Source: an uncultured Bacteroidaceae bacterium (GTDB lineage: Bacteria; Bacteroidota; Bacteroidia; Bacteroidales; Bacteroidaceae). From it: a stretch of DNA of 64,000 nucleotides. The translations under genes and the position numbers were made by a program. The DNA is taken from positions 62,001 through 126,000 of the forward strand of contig CAJOEI010000001.1 of assembly GCA_905233465.1 (NCBI GenBank), written 5' to 3'. Shown piece by piece: positions 17,045 to 24,843 of this stretch (position 1 is the stretch's first letter; each line of letters begins with the position of its first letter). The notes under the pieces were generated by a model that saw only the letters and a program-made list of their open reading frames with translations, did not search any database and was not told the DNA's origin.

Positions 17045-17117
17045 CAAAGAATCTTTGGTATCTTGCCGTTTTATATTCAGAAATCTTTTTCAAAACGTGT
17101 TTATTGCATTGTTTTCA

Positions 17118-17147
17118 TTGTATAATGAGTGGAAAATGGTATTTTTG
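17118..17147 (+). promoter_or_regulatory. Promoter of the ketopantoate-reductase-like gene
   Basis: TTG (17118-17120), 19 bases, then TATTTTTG (17140-17147): both boxes and the spacing fit the Bacteroidetes promoter. The gene starts 31 bases further. Confidence 0.7.
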
Positions 17148-17177
17148 CGACCAAAATCAGAATAAAACGCGCAAAAT

Positions 17178-18089
17178 ATGACTTACGCAGTGATAGGCAC
17201 GGGTGCCATTGGAGGCTTCTACGGTGCACGTTTGGCTCAAGCCGGGCACGATGTCCATTTCCTTCTTCATAGTGACTATGAATATGTAGCATCGCATGGG
17301 TTACAGGTCTTGTCCTGCGATGGTGACTTCTATTTGCCTCACGTGAAAGCATATAGTGATGTGCATGCGATGCCGCGTGTCGACGTAGTGCTTGTTGGCC
17401 TGAAATCTACCAACGAACACCTGTTGCGCACATTGTTGCCACCGCTGTTGGGCGAGAAGACGCTGGTGGTGCTGATACAGAATGGCATAGGCTTGGAGGC
17501 TGACGTGCAGTCGTGGTTCCCTGGTGTGGCGCTGGCAGCAGGTTTGGCATTTATCTGCTCAGCCAAGACTGAGCCGGGTGTGATACGCCATCAATGCTAC
17601 GGCAGCATCAACATAGGTAACTTCTCGTGTGCTGACCAGGGATTGATAGATGCTGTAGTCCAGAACTTCTGTGATGCAGGCATCGAAGCCCATGAGGTGG
17701 ACTATACAGAAGCCCGTTGGCGCAAGGCTGTGTGGAATATGCCGTTCAACGGCATGACAGTGGCTTTGCGAACACAGACAGATGCGCTGTTGGCTCATCC
17801 CTCTACCCGTCGCCTGATTTATGAGCAGATGATGGAAGTAATTGGCGCTGCCAATGCTCTGGGTGTCACAGCTCTCGACGAAAGTTTTGCACACAAGATG
17901 CTACAGATGACGGATGATATGGTGCCTTATTCGCCTTCGATGCGTCTGGACTATGACTTCCACAGGCCTATGGAGATTTACTATATCTACACACGCCCCA
18001 TTGCCGAGGCCCATGCAGCAGGCTTTGATATGCCTCGTCTGGCGATGTTAGAGAGCGAACTGCTTTTCATTGAGAAAGGCCTAAGATAA
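17178..18089 (+). CDS. 2-dehydropantoate 2-reductase (ApbA/PanE family)
   Basis: This 303-residue NADPH-dependent enzyme of the ketopantoate reductase family has the N-terminal Rossmann motif IGTGAIGGFYGARLAQAG, LVGLKST with the conserved Lys, IQNGIG, and the catalytic Lys region WRKAVWNMPFNGM. PanE makes pantoate for coenzyme A, but many family members reduce other 2-oxoacids, so the gene symbol is left blank. The ATG at 17178 immediately precedes the Rossmann strand. It is monocistronic, diverging from ychF and converging on the flotillin operon. Confidence 0.85.
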   Translation: MTYAVIGTGAIGGFYGARLAQAGHDVHFLLHSDYEYVASHGLQVLSCDGDFYLPHVKAYSDVHAMPRVDVVLVGLKSTNEHLLRTLLPPLLGEKTLVVLIQNGIGLEADVQSWFPGVALAAGLAFICSAKTEPGVIRHQCYGSINIGNFSCADQGLIDAVVQNFCDAGIEAHEVDYTEARWRKAVWNMPFNGMTVALRTQTDALLAHPSTRRLIYEQMMEVIGAANALGVTALDESFAHKMLQMTDDMVPYSPSMRLDYDFHRPMEIYYIYTRPIAEAHAAGFDMPRLAMLESELLFIEKGLR

Positions 18090-18130
18090 GCTCACTCTGG
18101 GCTGCCTTGGGTTGGTGTGTATCGAAAAAA

Positions 18131-18173
18131 GTCTGCCTCTGGGCTTTGAACCCCATGAGGCAGACCTTGATTT
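18131..18173. terminator. Bidirectional terminator between panE-like gene and flotillin operon
   Basis: GTCTGCCTC (18131-18139) pairs with GAGGCAGAC (18157-18165), with inner GGG/CCC pairs. A run of six T follows on the minus strand and TTGATTTT on the plus strand, so it can serve both converging transcripts. Confidence 0.8.
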
Positions 18174-18188
18174 TAGCAGATGTCGTGA

Positions 18189-19559
18189 TTATTTTGTCTC
18201 TTCGGCGTCGGCCTCACGCTCGGCCTTGCGCTTGGCGAGGTACTCTGGCAGGTTGAGGCCTGCCTGCTCAAAGAGGTCGTTGAGCGGGGGTATGCTCTTC
18301 ATCAATCCGCTGACGAAGCCGGCTGTGCTGCTCTTGCCGTCGGCACCACCCTGACCACTGTCCCAGACGGTGACCTTGTCGATGTTGATGCCCTTGATGG
18401 CTTCGACCTGAGTCTTGACGAGTTCCGGCAACTTCTCCAACAGAAGCAGTGAGTATGCTGCGGTGGCATCGCCGCCTGCGGCCTGCACCATCTTGTCGTA
18501 GCCTTGGGCCTGACGGGTCAGCACTTCGAAGAGACCCTTGGCCTCAGCTTCCATCTTTGCAAATACGGCATCGGCCTCGCCTCGTGCAATGGCACGGCGC
18601 TGTTCTGCCTCTGCCTCTGCTGCGATGATGAGGCGTTGTTTCTCAATCTCCTGTTGCACGATGACATTGGCGGTCTCTGTGGCGCGTTCGCGCTCGGCGC
18701 GTGCTGTCTCAGCGAGCTGTTCGGCAGCGTATGCCTCTTCGAGGGCCTTGGCCTGCTGCACCTTCTCGGCAGCATTGGCCTTGCGGGCAGCCTCAGCTTC
18801 CTTCTCACGGCGGTAGGCCTCGGAGTTAGCAATCTCGACCTTGGCTTCGTTCTCACCCTTGACGGCCTGGGCGTTGGCCTCAGCGGTGCGGACGCGTGTC
18901 TCTCGGACAGCCTCAGCCTTACCGATTTCACCAATCTTGTCCTGCTCAGCCACACGGACCTTAGCCTCGTTGATGGCCTTGGCAGCAGCCTCGCGACCGA
19001 GAGCCTCGATGTAGCCGCTCTCGTCCTTGATATCAGTCACGTTCACGTTGATGAGGCGCAGACCAATCTTCTTCAGCTCTACCTCGACGTTGGTGCTGAT
19101 GGCTTCCAGGAACTTGTCGCGGTCGCTGTTGAGCTCCTCGATGGACATCGTGGCGATGACCAGACGCAGCTGGCCGAAGAGGATGTCGCGGGCCAGTTCC
19201 TGAATCTGCTGTGGTGTCTGGCCCAGCAGGCGTTCAGCAGCAGCCTGCATATACTCGGGTTCGGTGCTGATGCCCACGGTGAAGCGGCACGGTACGTCAA
19301 CGCGAATGTTCTGACGCGAGAGGGCGTTGGTCAGGTTGGCATCGATGCTAAGCGGCGTAAGGCTCATGTAGGCATAGTCCTGTACGATGGGCCACACAAA
19401 GGCGCCACCGCCATGCACGCACTTGGCTGAGCCGCGTGCTCCAGATGAGCCGTAGATGACCAGAATCTTGTCCGACGGACACCGGCGCCAGCGATTGATG
19501 AGCGCCACCACGAGGAAGAAGGCCACAACGGCCAACACAATGACATAGTAGAGTTCCAT
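18189..19559 (-). CDS. Flotillin family (SPFH domain) membrane protein
   Basis: The 456-residue protein has one N-terminal transmembrane helix (residues ~4-22), an SPFH/band-7 domain to about residue 190, then a long Ala/Glu-rich coiled coil (about 195-380) with many EAE and KAEA repeats, and a short C-terminal tail ending in charged residues. This is the flotillin (YuaG/FloT) architecture; flotillins oligomerise into membrane scaffolds. Downstream of an NfeD-like gene and of a tiny membrane peptide, it matches the known flotillin-NfeD operon. The first ATG at 19559 directly precedes the membrane helix. Confidence 0.9.
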   Translation of the reverse strand: MELYYVIVLAVVAFFLVVALINRWRRCPSDKILVIYGSSGARGSAKCVHGGGAFVWPIVQDYAYMSLTPLSIDANLTNALSRQNIRVDVPCRFTVGISTEPEYMQAAAERLLGQTPQQIQELARDILFGQLRLVIATMSIEELNSDRDKFLEAISTNVEVELKKIGLRLINVNVTDIKDESGYIEALGREAAAKAINEAKVRVAEQDKIGEIGKAEAVRETRVRTAEANAQAVKGENEAKVEIANSEAYRREKEAEAARKANAAEKVQQAKALEEAYAAEQLAETARAERERATETANVIVQQEIEKQRLIIAAEAEAEQRRAIARGEADAVFAKMEAEAKGLFEVLTRQAQGYDKMVQAAGGDATAAYSLLLLEKLPELVKTQVEAIKGINIDKVTVWDSGQGGADGKSSTAGFVSGLMKSIPPLNDLFEQAGLNLPEYLAKRKAEREADAEETK

Positions 19560-19579
19560 ATTATTTATTTTAAAAGTTT

Positions 19580-19613
19580 AATGAGTTCAAGAGTTCAAGA
19601 GTTCAAGAGTTCA
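19580..19613. repeat. GAGTTCAA tandem repeat
   Basis: About four copies of an eight-base unit GAGTTCAA lie in the leader between the small membrane peptide and the flotillin start. It is of the same general type as the other spacer repeats. Confidence 0.65.
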
Positions 19614-19616
19614 AAG

Positions 19617-19700
19617 TCACTTGTAACGCCTACGGTTGCGGATTTGTTGCCATGCGGCAACGATAATCACTGCGATGGCGAGAATTGAGAATATGGCCAT
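19617..19700 (-). CDS. 27-residue single-helix membrane peptide in flotillin operon
   Basis: An ATG at 19700 opens a frame of 27 codons ending in TGA. The translation begins MAIFSILAIAVIIVAAW, a clean transmembrane helix, and ends QQIRNRRRYK, a positive tail, so it should insert with its C-terminus in the cytoplasm. It lies on the same strand between the NfeD-like gene (ends 19746) and flotillin (starts 19559), in a spacer otherwise too long for this operon. I know no named family. The amphipathic layout, not the length, supports it as real. Confidence 0.55.
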   Translation of the reverse strand: MAIFSILAIAVIIVAAWQQIRNRRRYK

Positions 19701-19745
19701 AGTTTAGTTAAATGTAAAATGTAAAATGGACAATTGGGTGGGTCT

Positions 19746-20387
19746 TTAAAGTTTTTCGACGAGTAGCGAGCCACTGTCGATGACCTTAATAATCTTCACG
19801 CGTGTGCCCGTAGGCAGGAAGTCGCCGTCGGTGAAGGCATCAATCTCGTGCACAGAGCCGTTGACGCTGACTTGCACCTTCCCTGCGGCCTTGTGCTGGG
19901 CCGGTATGCGCAGATAGACGTTTGCCGTGAGGCCTATGCAGTCGGTTATGCGGAAGGCACCGTTGGTCTCCATCCGCAATATGGCCCGCATGAGGACTAC
20001 GAAGATGGCAACGAACAGGAGTCCGCAGCCAATGGCTGCCACAGTGAGCAGAGCCTTGTTGCTGATTGCAGATGACAGGCTTATGCCGCCCCAGCCGAAG
20101 CCTAGGAAGAAATTGACGAAATTGCGCAGCGTGAACAACGACATCACGCCAGCCTGACCCAGTGTGCCCTCGTGACCACTATGGCCTGTGAGGGGTGTGT
20201 CGCTGTCGGTATGCACATCGAAATCCGTCTGCACATCAGCGTCAATATCGCTGTCCATGTCGCCGAGGCCCAGAAGCATGAGGGCATTTTGAATCACAAA
20301 AACGATGCTGGCAGCTATGGCACAGGCCCAGAGTACCTGCATCGTGCCATCTAACGATGAGAACCAAGATGATAATTGAGTGAACAT
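19746..20387 (-). CDS. NfeD-like membrane protein with C-terminal OB domain
   Basis: The 213-residue protein has an N-terminal membrane helix (VLWACAIAASIVFVIQNALMLLG), an acidic loop (DMDSDIDADVQTDFDVHTDSD), a second membrane region with a Phe/Gly-rich helix (FVNFFLGFGWGG) and a third helix, then a soluble beta-rich tail with LTANVYLRIPAQHKAAGKVQV and FLPTGTRVKIIKV. That tail is the OB-fold of NfeD/YuaF proteins, partners of flotillins. It is the first gene of the flotillin operon, which supports the assignment. The acidic loop resembles YuaF-type proteins rather than serine-protease NfeD. Confidence 0.82.
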   Translation of the reverse strand: MFTQLSSWFSSLDGTMQVLWACAIAASIVFVIQNALMLLGLGDMDSDIDADVQTDFDVHTDSDTPLTGHSGHEGTLGQAGVMSLFTLRNFVNFFLGFGWGGISLSSAISNKALLTVAAIGCGLLFVAIFVVLMRAILRMETNGAFRITDCIGLTANVYLRIPAQHKAAGKVQVSVNGSVHEIDAFTDGDFLPTGTRVKIIKVIDSGSLLVEKL

Positions 20388-20562
20388 TATAGTTGAAAGT
20401 TGAGAGTTTAAAGTTTAGAGTTGAATGCTTCTTACACACTTTTATGCCATGCTTGCCATCATTGTGACCCACAAAAGAGGCTGTTTTTTCTGTAAAATGC
20501 AAAAAAATCGCGTCAAGATGAAAAAACTTTAAACTTTAAACATTAAACTATAAACTTTTTAC

Positions 20563-20570
20563 TACCTTTG
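20563..20570 (+). promoter_or_regulatory. tRNA-Leu promoter -7 box
   Basis: TACCTTTG lies 13 bases before the mature tRNA 5' end. It is preceded by ACTTTAAAC tandem units. Confidence 0.6.
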
Positions 20571-20583
20571 CACCCGCAATGAG

Positions 20584-20665
20584 GCCCTGATGGCGGAATC
20601 GGTAGACGCGCTGGTCTCAAACACCAGTGGGGAAACCCGTGCCGGTTCGACCCCGGCTCAGGGTA
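20584..20665 (+). tRNA. tRNA-Leu (CAA anticodon)
   Basis: The acceptor GCCCTGA pairs with TCAGGGT, the anticodon arm CTGGT-CTCAAAC-ACCAG gives anticodon CAA (reads TTG), there is a long variable arm GTGGGGAAACCCGT and a T arm GCCGG-TTCGACC-CCGGC. The long variable arm and the GGTAGACGCGC D-loop are class II leucine features. CCA is not encoded. Confidence 0.95.
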
Positions 20666-20670
20666 CATGG

Positions 20671-20733
20671 CGCCACAGCGATGGTGCAATGAGACGAGGA
20701 TGTGTCACACCATGTGGCGCATCCTCTTCGCAT
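20671..20733 (+). other. Hairpin region between tRNA-Leu and XRE-cupin gene
   Basis: GCGCCACA and ATGGTG after the tRNA pair with CACCAT and TGTGGCGC about 30 bases on; GAGGATG/CATCCTC form a competing stem ending before TTCG. It may be a weak terminator or processing structure. No strong T run follows, so read-through into the regulator is possible. Confidence 0.4.
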
Positions 20734-20773
20734 AAGAGAACACAAACATATTTGAACGACAATATTTGATTTT

Positions 20774-21361
20774 ATGGCTAACGCACACAGTTTGGTAGGT
20801 AAAAAGATTCAAGGAATGCGTGAGTCCAAGGGACTCAGCATTGATGACATTGCCGAGCGCAGCGGCCTGAGCCGGCAGCAGATAGAAAGCATAGAGACAG
20901 ACGAGAACTTGCCCTCCCTGGGTCCGCTGATCAAGGTGGCTCGTGCCCTGGGAGTGCGCTTGGGTACGTTCCTCGATGATCAAGATGAGCTCGGACCTGT
21001 TGTGACACATGCTTCAGACCGTCAGGTGCAAGAGGCTGCCATCAGCTTCAGTAACGATGCATCCGAGGCCAGGCGCAATATGGTGTATCACGCCCTGGCT
21101 CGTCAGAAGGCTGGTCGCCACATGGAGCCTTTTGTTATTGATATCCAGCCAAGCGAGAAAAATGACTACCACTTGTCGGCCCACGAGGGTGAGGAGTTCA
21201 TCTACGTCCTCTCGGGTGACGTCGAGGTCGTCTACGGCCGTCAGGCATATCGCCTCACAGCTGGCGATAGCATATTCTATGACAGCATAGTTGAGCACCA
21301 CGTTCACGGCGTTGAGGGCAAGGCCGCACAAATCCTTGCGGTGGTGTATATTCCTTTCTAA
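20774..21361 (+). CDS. XRE-type regulator with C-terminal cupin domain
   Basis: The 195-residue protein has an N-terminal helix-turn-helix (LVGKKIQGMRESKGLSIDDIAERSGLS, then QQIESIE) and, after a linker, a cupin barrel with HEGEEFIYVLSGDVEVVYG and GDSIFYDSIVEHHVHG. This layout is common in small-molecule responsive repressors. The gene is followed 27 bases later by an acyl-CoA ligase on the same strand, so control of fatty-acid activation is a reasonable inference, and the cupin may sense an acid or acyl compound. The ATG at 20774 begins the HTH directly. Confidence 0.88.
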   Translation: MANAHSLVGKKIQGMRESKGLSIDDIAERSGLSRQQIESIETDENLPSLGPLIKVARALGVRLGTFLDDQDELGPVVTHASDRQVQEAAISFSNDASEARRNMVYHALARQKAGRHMEPFVIDIQPSEKNDYHLSAHEGEEFIYVLSGDVEVVYGRQAYRLTAGDSIFYDSIVEHHVHGVEGKAAQILAVVYIPF

Positions 21362-21388
21362 TTGAGAGTTGAAAGTTGAAAATTTGAG

Positions 21389-23119
21389 ATGGGCAACGTA
21401 AGATTAGATATGGCGGGCAGGCCTCTGCCTGATAGAACATATCCTGCCGAGACAGGAGGTGTGGGTTACACCCTCTTTGAGCGCACATTGGGTCAGTGGC
21501 TTGAGCATTGGGCTACAGTGACGCCAGACAAGGAGTATCTGGTGTATTCCGACCGTGACCTGCGTTTCACGTGGCGACAGTTCAACGAGCGCGTCGATGC
21601 CTTGGCCAAAGGACTGCTGGCTATTGGCGTGCAGAAAGGTTCCAATGTGGGCATCTGGGCAACCAATGTGCCGGACTGGCTCACTTTCCTGTATGCTACG
21701 GCCAAGATTGGCGCTGTGCTCGTGACTGTGAACACCAACTACAAGCAGAATGAGTTGGAGTTCTTGTGCAAGGACTCGGACATGCAGACCCTGTGCATCA
21801 CGGATGGTACATGGGAGGCTGACTATATTGATATGACTTACAAGATGTTGCCGGAGCTGCGCGACTGCGAACGCGGACATCTTGTCAGCAAGCGCTTCCC
21901 TTATATGAAGAATGTCGTCTACATCGGCATGGAGAAATATCGCGGTATGTTCAATACTGCCGAGCTACTGCTGCTGGGACGTAACATCGACGATTCCACA
22001 CTCATCGAGGCAAAGAGCAATGTCAATTGTCACGATGTGGTGAACATGCAGTATACGTCTGGTACAACGGGTTTCCCAAAGGGCGTGATGCTCACACACT
22101 ATAATATCTCCAACGATGGCTACTTCACCGGTGAGAATATGGGCTTCACGCAGGATGACAAGCTATGTGTCTGTGTACCTCTGTTCCATTGCTTTGGTGT
22201 AGTGCTGGCCACGATGAACTGCCTCACCCACGGATGCACGCAGGTGATGGTCGAGAAGTTTGACCCGTTGGTGGTGCTGGCATCAGTACACAAGGAGCGT
22301 TGCACTGCCTTGTATGGCGTTCCAACCATGTTTATCGCTGAGATGAACCATCCGATGTTCGATATGTTCGATATGTCGTCGCTGCGTACCGGCATCATGG
22401 CCGGTTCACTCTGCCCTGTGGAATTGATGAAGCAGGTGTCGGAGAAGATGTATATGACCATCACATCGGTCTATGGTCTCACAGAGTCATCGCCAGGCAT
22501 GACGCAGACTTGCCTCAATGACACTTTCGAACAGCGTTGCACCACCGTCGGGCGCGATTTCCCGTTCGTGGAAGTCCGTGTGATAGATCCCGAGACAGGC
22601 GAGGAATGTCCTGCAGGTGTTCAGGGTGAGATGTGCTGCCGCGGATTCAATGTGATGAAGGGCTACTACAAGAACCCCGATGCTACGGCCGAAGTCATAG
22701 ACAAGGACGGTTTCCTGCACAGCGGCGACCTTGGCGTGAAGGACGAACAGGGCTTCTATCGTATCACGGGACGCATCAAGGATATGATTATCCGTGGCGG
22801 TGAGAATATTTATCCTCGTGAGATAGAGGAGTTCCTTTACCACATGCCAGGCATCAAGGATGTTCAAGTGGCTGCCGTGCCTTCTAAGAAGTATGGTGAG
22901 GAAGTGGGTGCTTTCATTATCCTTCACGAGGATGCGCCAGCTATAGCGCCTGAAGATGTTCGTGACTTCTGTCGCGGCAAAATAGCCCGCTACAAGATTC
23001 CCAAGTATGTGTTCTTTGTCAAGGAATTCCCTCTCACCGGTTCTGGCAAGATACAGAAGTTCAAGCTCAAGGAGCTGAGCCTCAAGCTCTGTGCCGAACA
23101 AGGCATAGAGGTGATATGA
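21389..23119 (+). CDS. Acyl-CoA synthetase (AMP-dependent)
   Basis: A 576-residue adenylate-forming enzyme that activates a carboxylic acid, probably a fatty acid, to its CoA thioester. Motifs: the P-loop [11 protein letters not shown], the substrate-site YGLTESSPG, the hinge [35 protein letters not shown], and the catalytic C-terminal lysine in [10 protein letters not shown]. The general pattern matches medium/long-chain fatty-acid ligases (FadD3/FadK-like). It is co-oriented with the upstream XRE-cupin regulator and ends at a bidirectional hairpin shared with ruvB. Chain-length preference cannot be judged. Confidence 0.9.
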   Translation: MGNVRLDMAGRPLPDRTYPAETGGVGYTLFERTLGQWLEHWATVTPDKEYLVYSDRDLRFTWRQFNERVDALAKGLLAIGVQKGSNVGIWATNVPDWLTFLYATAKIGAVLVTVNTNYKQNELEFLCKDSDMQTLCITDGTWEADYIDMTYKMLPELRDCERGHLVSKRFPYMKNVVYIGMEKYRGMFNTAELLLLGRNIDDSTLIEAKSNVNCHDVVNMQYTSGTTGFPKGVMLTHYNISNDGYFTGENMGFTQDDKLCVCVPLFHCFGVVLATMNCLTHGCTQVMVEKFDPLVVLASVHKERCTALYGVPTMFIAEMNHPMFDMFDMSSLRTGIMAGSLCPVELMKQVSEKMYMTITSVYGLTESSPGMTQTCLNDTFEQRCTTVGRDFPFVEVRVIDPETGEECPAGVQGEMCCRGFNVMKGYYKNPDATAEVIDKDGFLHSGDLGVKDEQGFYRITGRIKDMIIRGGENIYPREIEEFLYHMPGIKDVQVAAVPSKKYGEEVGAFIILHEDAPAIAPEDVRDFCRGKIARYKIPKYVFFVKEFPLTGSGKIQKFKLKELSLKLCAEQGIEVI

Positions 23120-23140
23120 AGCAAGAATAGATGTAAAAAC

Positions 23141-23180
23141 AAAAATGCAAGTTCTTATTTGTTAGGAGCTTGCATTTTTT
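23141..23180. terminator. Bidirectional terminator between acyl-CoA ligase and ruvB
   Basis: ATGCAAG and CTTGCAT pair around a loop of about 17 bases, flanked by A5 on the left and T6 on the right, so it can end transcripts from both strands. It overlaps the last codon of ruvB. Confidence 0.7.
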
Positions 23181-24240
23181 AGTCAAATAGGGTAGGTTGG
23201 CCGTCATTGCGGTCCAGTGGAGAACGCCCCAGATGGCTGTAGGCCAGATCCGTAACTTCTCGCCCTCGGGGGGTGCGTTTGATGAAGCCTTCCTTGATGA
23301 GGAATGGTTCATACACCTCTTCCACCGTTCCCGGATCTTCTCCGATGGCTGTGGCAATGGTCGTTATGCCGACAGGACCTCCCTTGAATTTGTCTATGAT
23401 TGCCAGCAGTATCTTGCGGTCGATGAGGTCAAGCCCATGTCGGTCAATGTTGAGGGCTTCGAGTGCATAGCTGGCTATGTTGATGTCGATGCGGCCGTTG
23501 CCCTTGACCTGTGCAAAGTCGCGGACGCGACGCAGCAGCGCGTTGGCGATGCGGGGCGTGCCGCGTGAGCGCCCTGCAATCTCGGCTGCAGCCTCCTCGT
23601 CTATAGCTTGCTTGAGGATGCCAGCGGAGCGCAGCACGATGCCTCGCAACGTGTCGACATCGTAATACTCTAAATGCAGGTTGATGCCAAAGCGTGCACG
23701 CAGGGGGGCTGTGAGCAGTCCGCTGCGTGTGGTGGCTCCCACGAGCGTGAAAGGATTGAGATCTATCTGTATGCTTCTGGCACTGGGCCCGCGGTCAATC
23801 ATAATATCAATGCGATAGTCCTCCATCGCAGAATACAGATATTCCTCCACCACTGGTGACAGACGGTGTATCTCATCGATGAAGAGCACGTCGTGCGGCT
23901 CCAATGATGTGAGCACGCCTGCCAAATCGCCCGGCTTGTCAAGCACGGGTCCGCTGGTGAGCTTGAATCCCACTCCCAGCTCGTTGGCTATGATATTGGC
24001 CAATGTGGTCTTGCCGAGTCCTGGAGGACCATGCAACAGGGTGTGATCCAGCGGTTCGCCGCGATATTTCGCTGCTTCGACAAAGACTTGAAGATTGTGT
24101 ACAGGTTGCGCTTGTCCGGCGAAGTCGCGAAAGCTCAACGGACGCAATGCCTGTTCGAAGTCAGTGGAAGACCCACTCCCCTGTACGTCTTTGTCTGGCA
24201 GGGGAGTGGGATGAATGATATGTTTTAGTTCTTGATCCAC
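23179..24240 (-). CDS. ruvB: Holliday junction branch migration ATPase RuvB
   Basis: The 353-residue AAA+ motor drives branch migration with RuvA. It shows [13 protein letters not shown], Walker [11 protein letters not shown], Walker [10 protein letters not shown], sensor 1 GATTRSG with the arginine-finger segment, and the C-terminal winged helix ending [16 protein letters not shown]. The only available start is a GTG at 24240. The extra N-terminal residues ([16 protein letters not shown]) are encoded by a 12-bp palindrome and are not found in typical RuvB, which usually has a short start before FENALRP. ruvA and ruvC are not in the window. Confidence 0.96.
   Translation of the reverse strand: MDQELKHIIHPTPLPDKDVQGSGSSTDFEQALRPLSFRDFAGQAQPVHNLQVFVEAAKYRGEPLDHTLLHGPPGLGKTTLANIIANELGVGFKLTSGPVLDKPGDLAGVLTSLEPHDVLFIDEIHRLSPVVEEYLYSAMEDYRIDIMIDRGPSARSIQIDLNPFTLVGATTRSGLLTAPLRARFGINLHLEYYDVDTLRGIVLRSAGILKQAIDEEAAAEIAGRSRGTPRIANALLRRVRDFAQVKGNGRIDINIASYALEALNIDRHGLDLIDRKILLAIIDKFKGGPVGITTIATAIGEDPGTVEEVYEPFLIKEGFIKRTPRGREVTDLAYSHLGRSPLDRNDGQPTLFD
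24172..24210. repeat. 12-bp palindrome inside the ruvB 5' coding end
   Basis: CCCACTCCCCTG (24172-24183) is perfectly complementary to CAGGGGAGTGGG (24199-24210). It is read through in frame about 10 codons after the ruvB start. Confidence 0.75.
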
Positions 24241-24276
24241 TGAATGAGATTGGTGATTCTTCTCGTGGTTATATGC

Positions 24277-24717
24277 TTATTGCAGGGTACGCTCCACCAC
24301 AGTCTTGCGGTCGCGCTTGATGAGGATTCCAGCGTCAGATGGCAGCTTTGCGGCTTGTGTCTGGAAGTCGTTAGAACGCTTGAGCGCGAGGAATGTCTCT
24401 TCCACGAGTTCGTCCTTGGGCTCGATACGCACATCGGGCTCGAGTTCAATGGTGAACTGCTTCTCTGTTGCCTGCACCTGGAAGCCAGCTTGACCGTAGG
24501 CTGTGGCAATCTGGTTGTTGATGGACTTGCGAGCAGCAATCCATGAGTCCTGAACGCTGTCATTGGGCGCAGCATCAATGCTGAGGTTGGTGAAGTCCCA
24601 CTTGTAGGTGTAGGTGATGGGGCCTTCTGGCTCATCGTCTCCGCATGAGGCAATGGCAAATGGCAGGCAAGCGATGCATGCTACGGCCAGTGCCTTGAAA
24701 ATGTTTTTGAAGTTCAT
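24277..24717 (-). CDS. Hypothetical lipoprotein
   Basis: A 146-residue product whose signal peptide (NFKNIFKALAVACIACLPFAIAS) ends with a lipobox-like IASC, followed by the acidic GDDEPEG that favours outer-membrane sorting or surface display in Bacteroidetes. The rest has no motif I recognise; it includes a segment WDFTNLSIDAAPNDSVQDSW and a stretch QFTIELEPDVRIEPKDEL, perhaps a small beta-rich domain. The ATG at 24717 is used because a consensus promoter lies at 24763-24770. It stands alone between ruvB and the ABC exporter. Confidence 0.75.
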   Translation of the reverse strand: MNFKNIFKALAVACIACLPFAIASCGDDEPEGPITYTYKWDFTNLSIDAAPNDSVQDSWIAARKSINNQIATAYGQAGFQVQATEKQFTIELEPDVRIEPKDELVEETFLALKRSNDFQTQAAKLPSDAGILIKRDRKTVVERTLQ

Positions 24718-24762
24718 GATTAATTGGGTTGAATAATGAGTGTTATTAGTATTATAGCGGTG

Positions 24763-24770
24763 CAAAGGTA
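24763..24770 (-). promoter_or_regulatory. Promoter -7 box of the lipoprotein gene
   Basis: TACCTTTG on the minus strand lies 45 bases before the ATG at 24717. It excludes the longer frame that starts at 24765. Confidence 0.65.
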
Positions 24771-24843
24771 TGTGTTTTTATCTGTAGGGACAAGAAAATG
24801 ATTCTTTTTTTCCAACTTCATTCCCTATATCCCATTTCTCATC

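Noticed and set aside
18504-19430. Leu/Gly-rich plus-strand frame opposite flotillin
   Set aside because: The Leu-rich translation comes from the antisense of the flotillin coiled coil; no start context or neighbours support it.
20205-20270. Acidic DSDIDADVQTDFDVHTDSD stretch as a separate calcium-binding protein
   Set aside because: It lies in frame between two membrane segments of the NfeD-like protein and is a normal loop of YuaF-type members.
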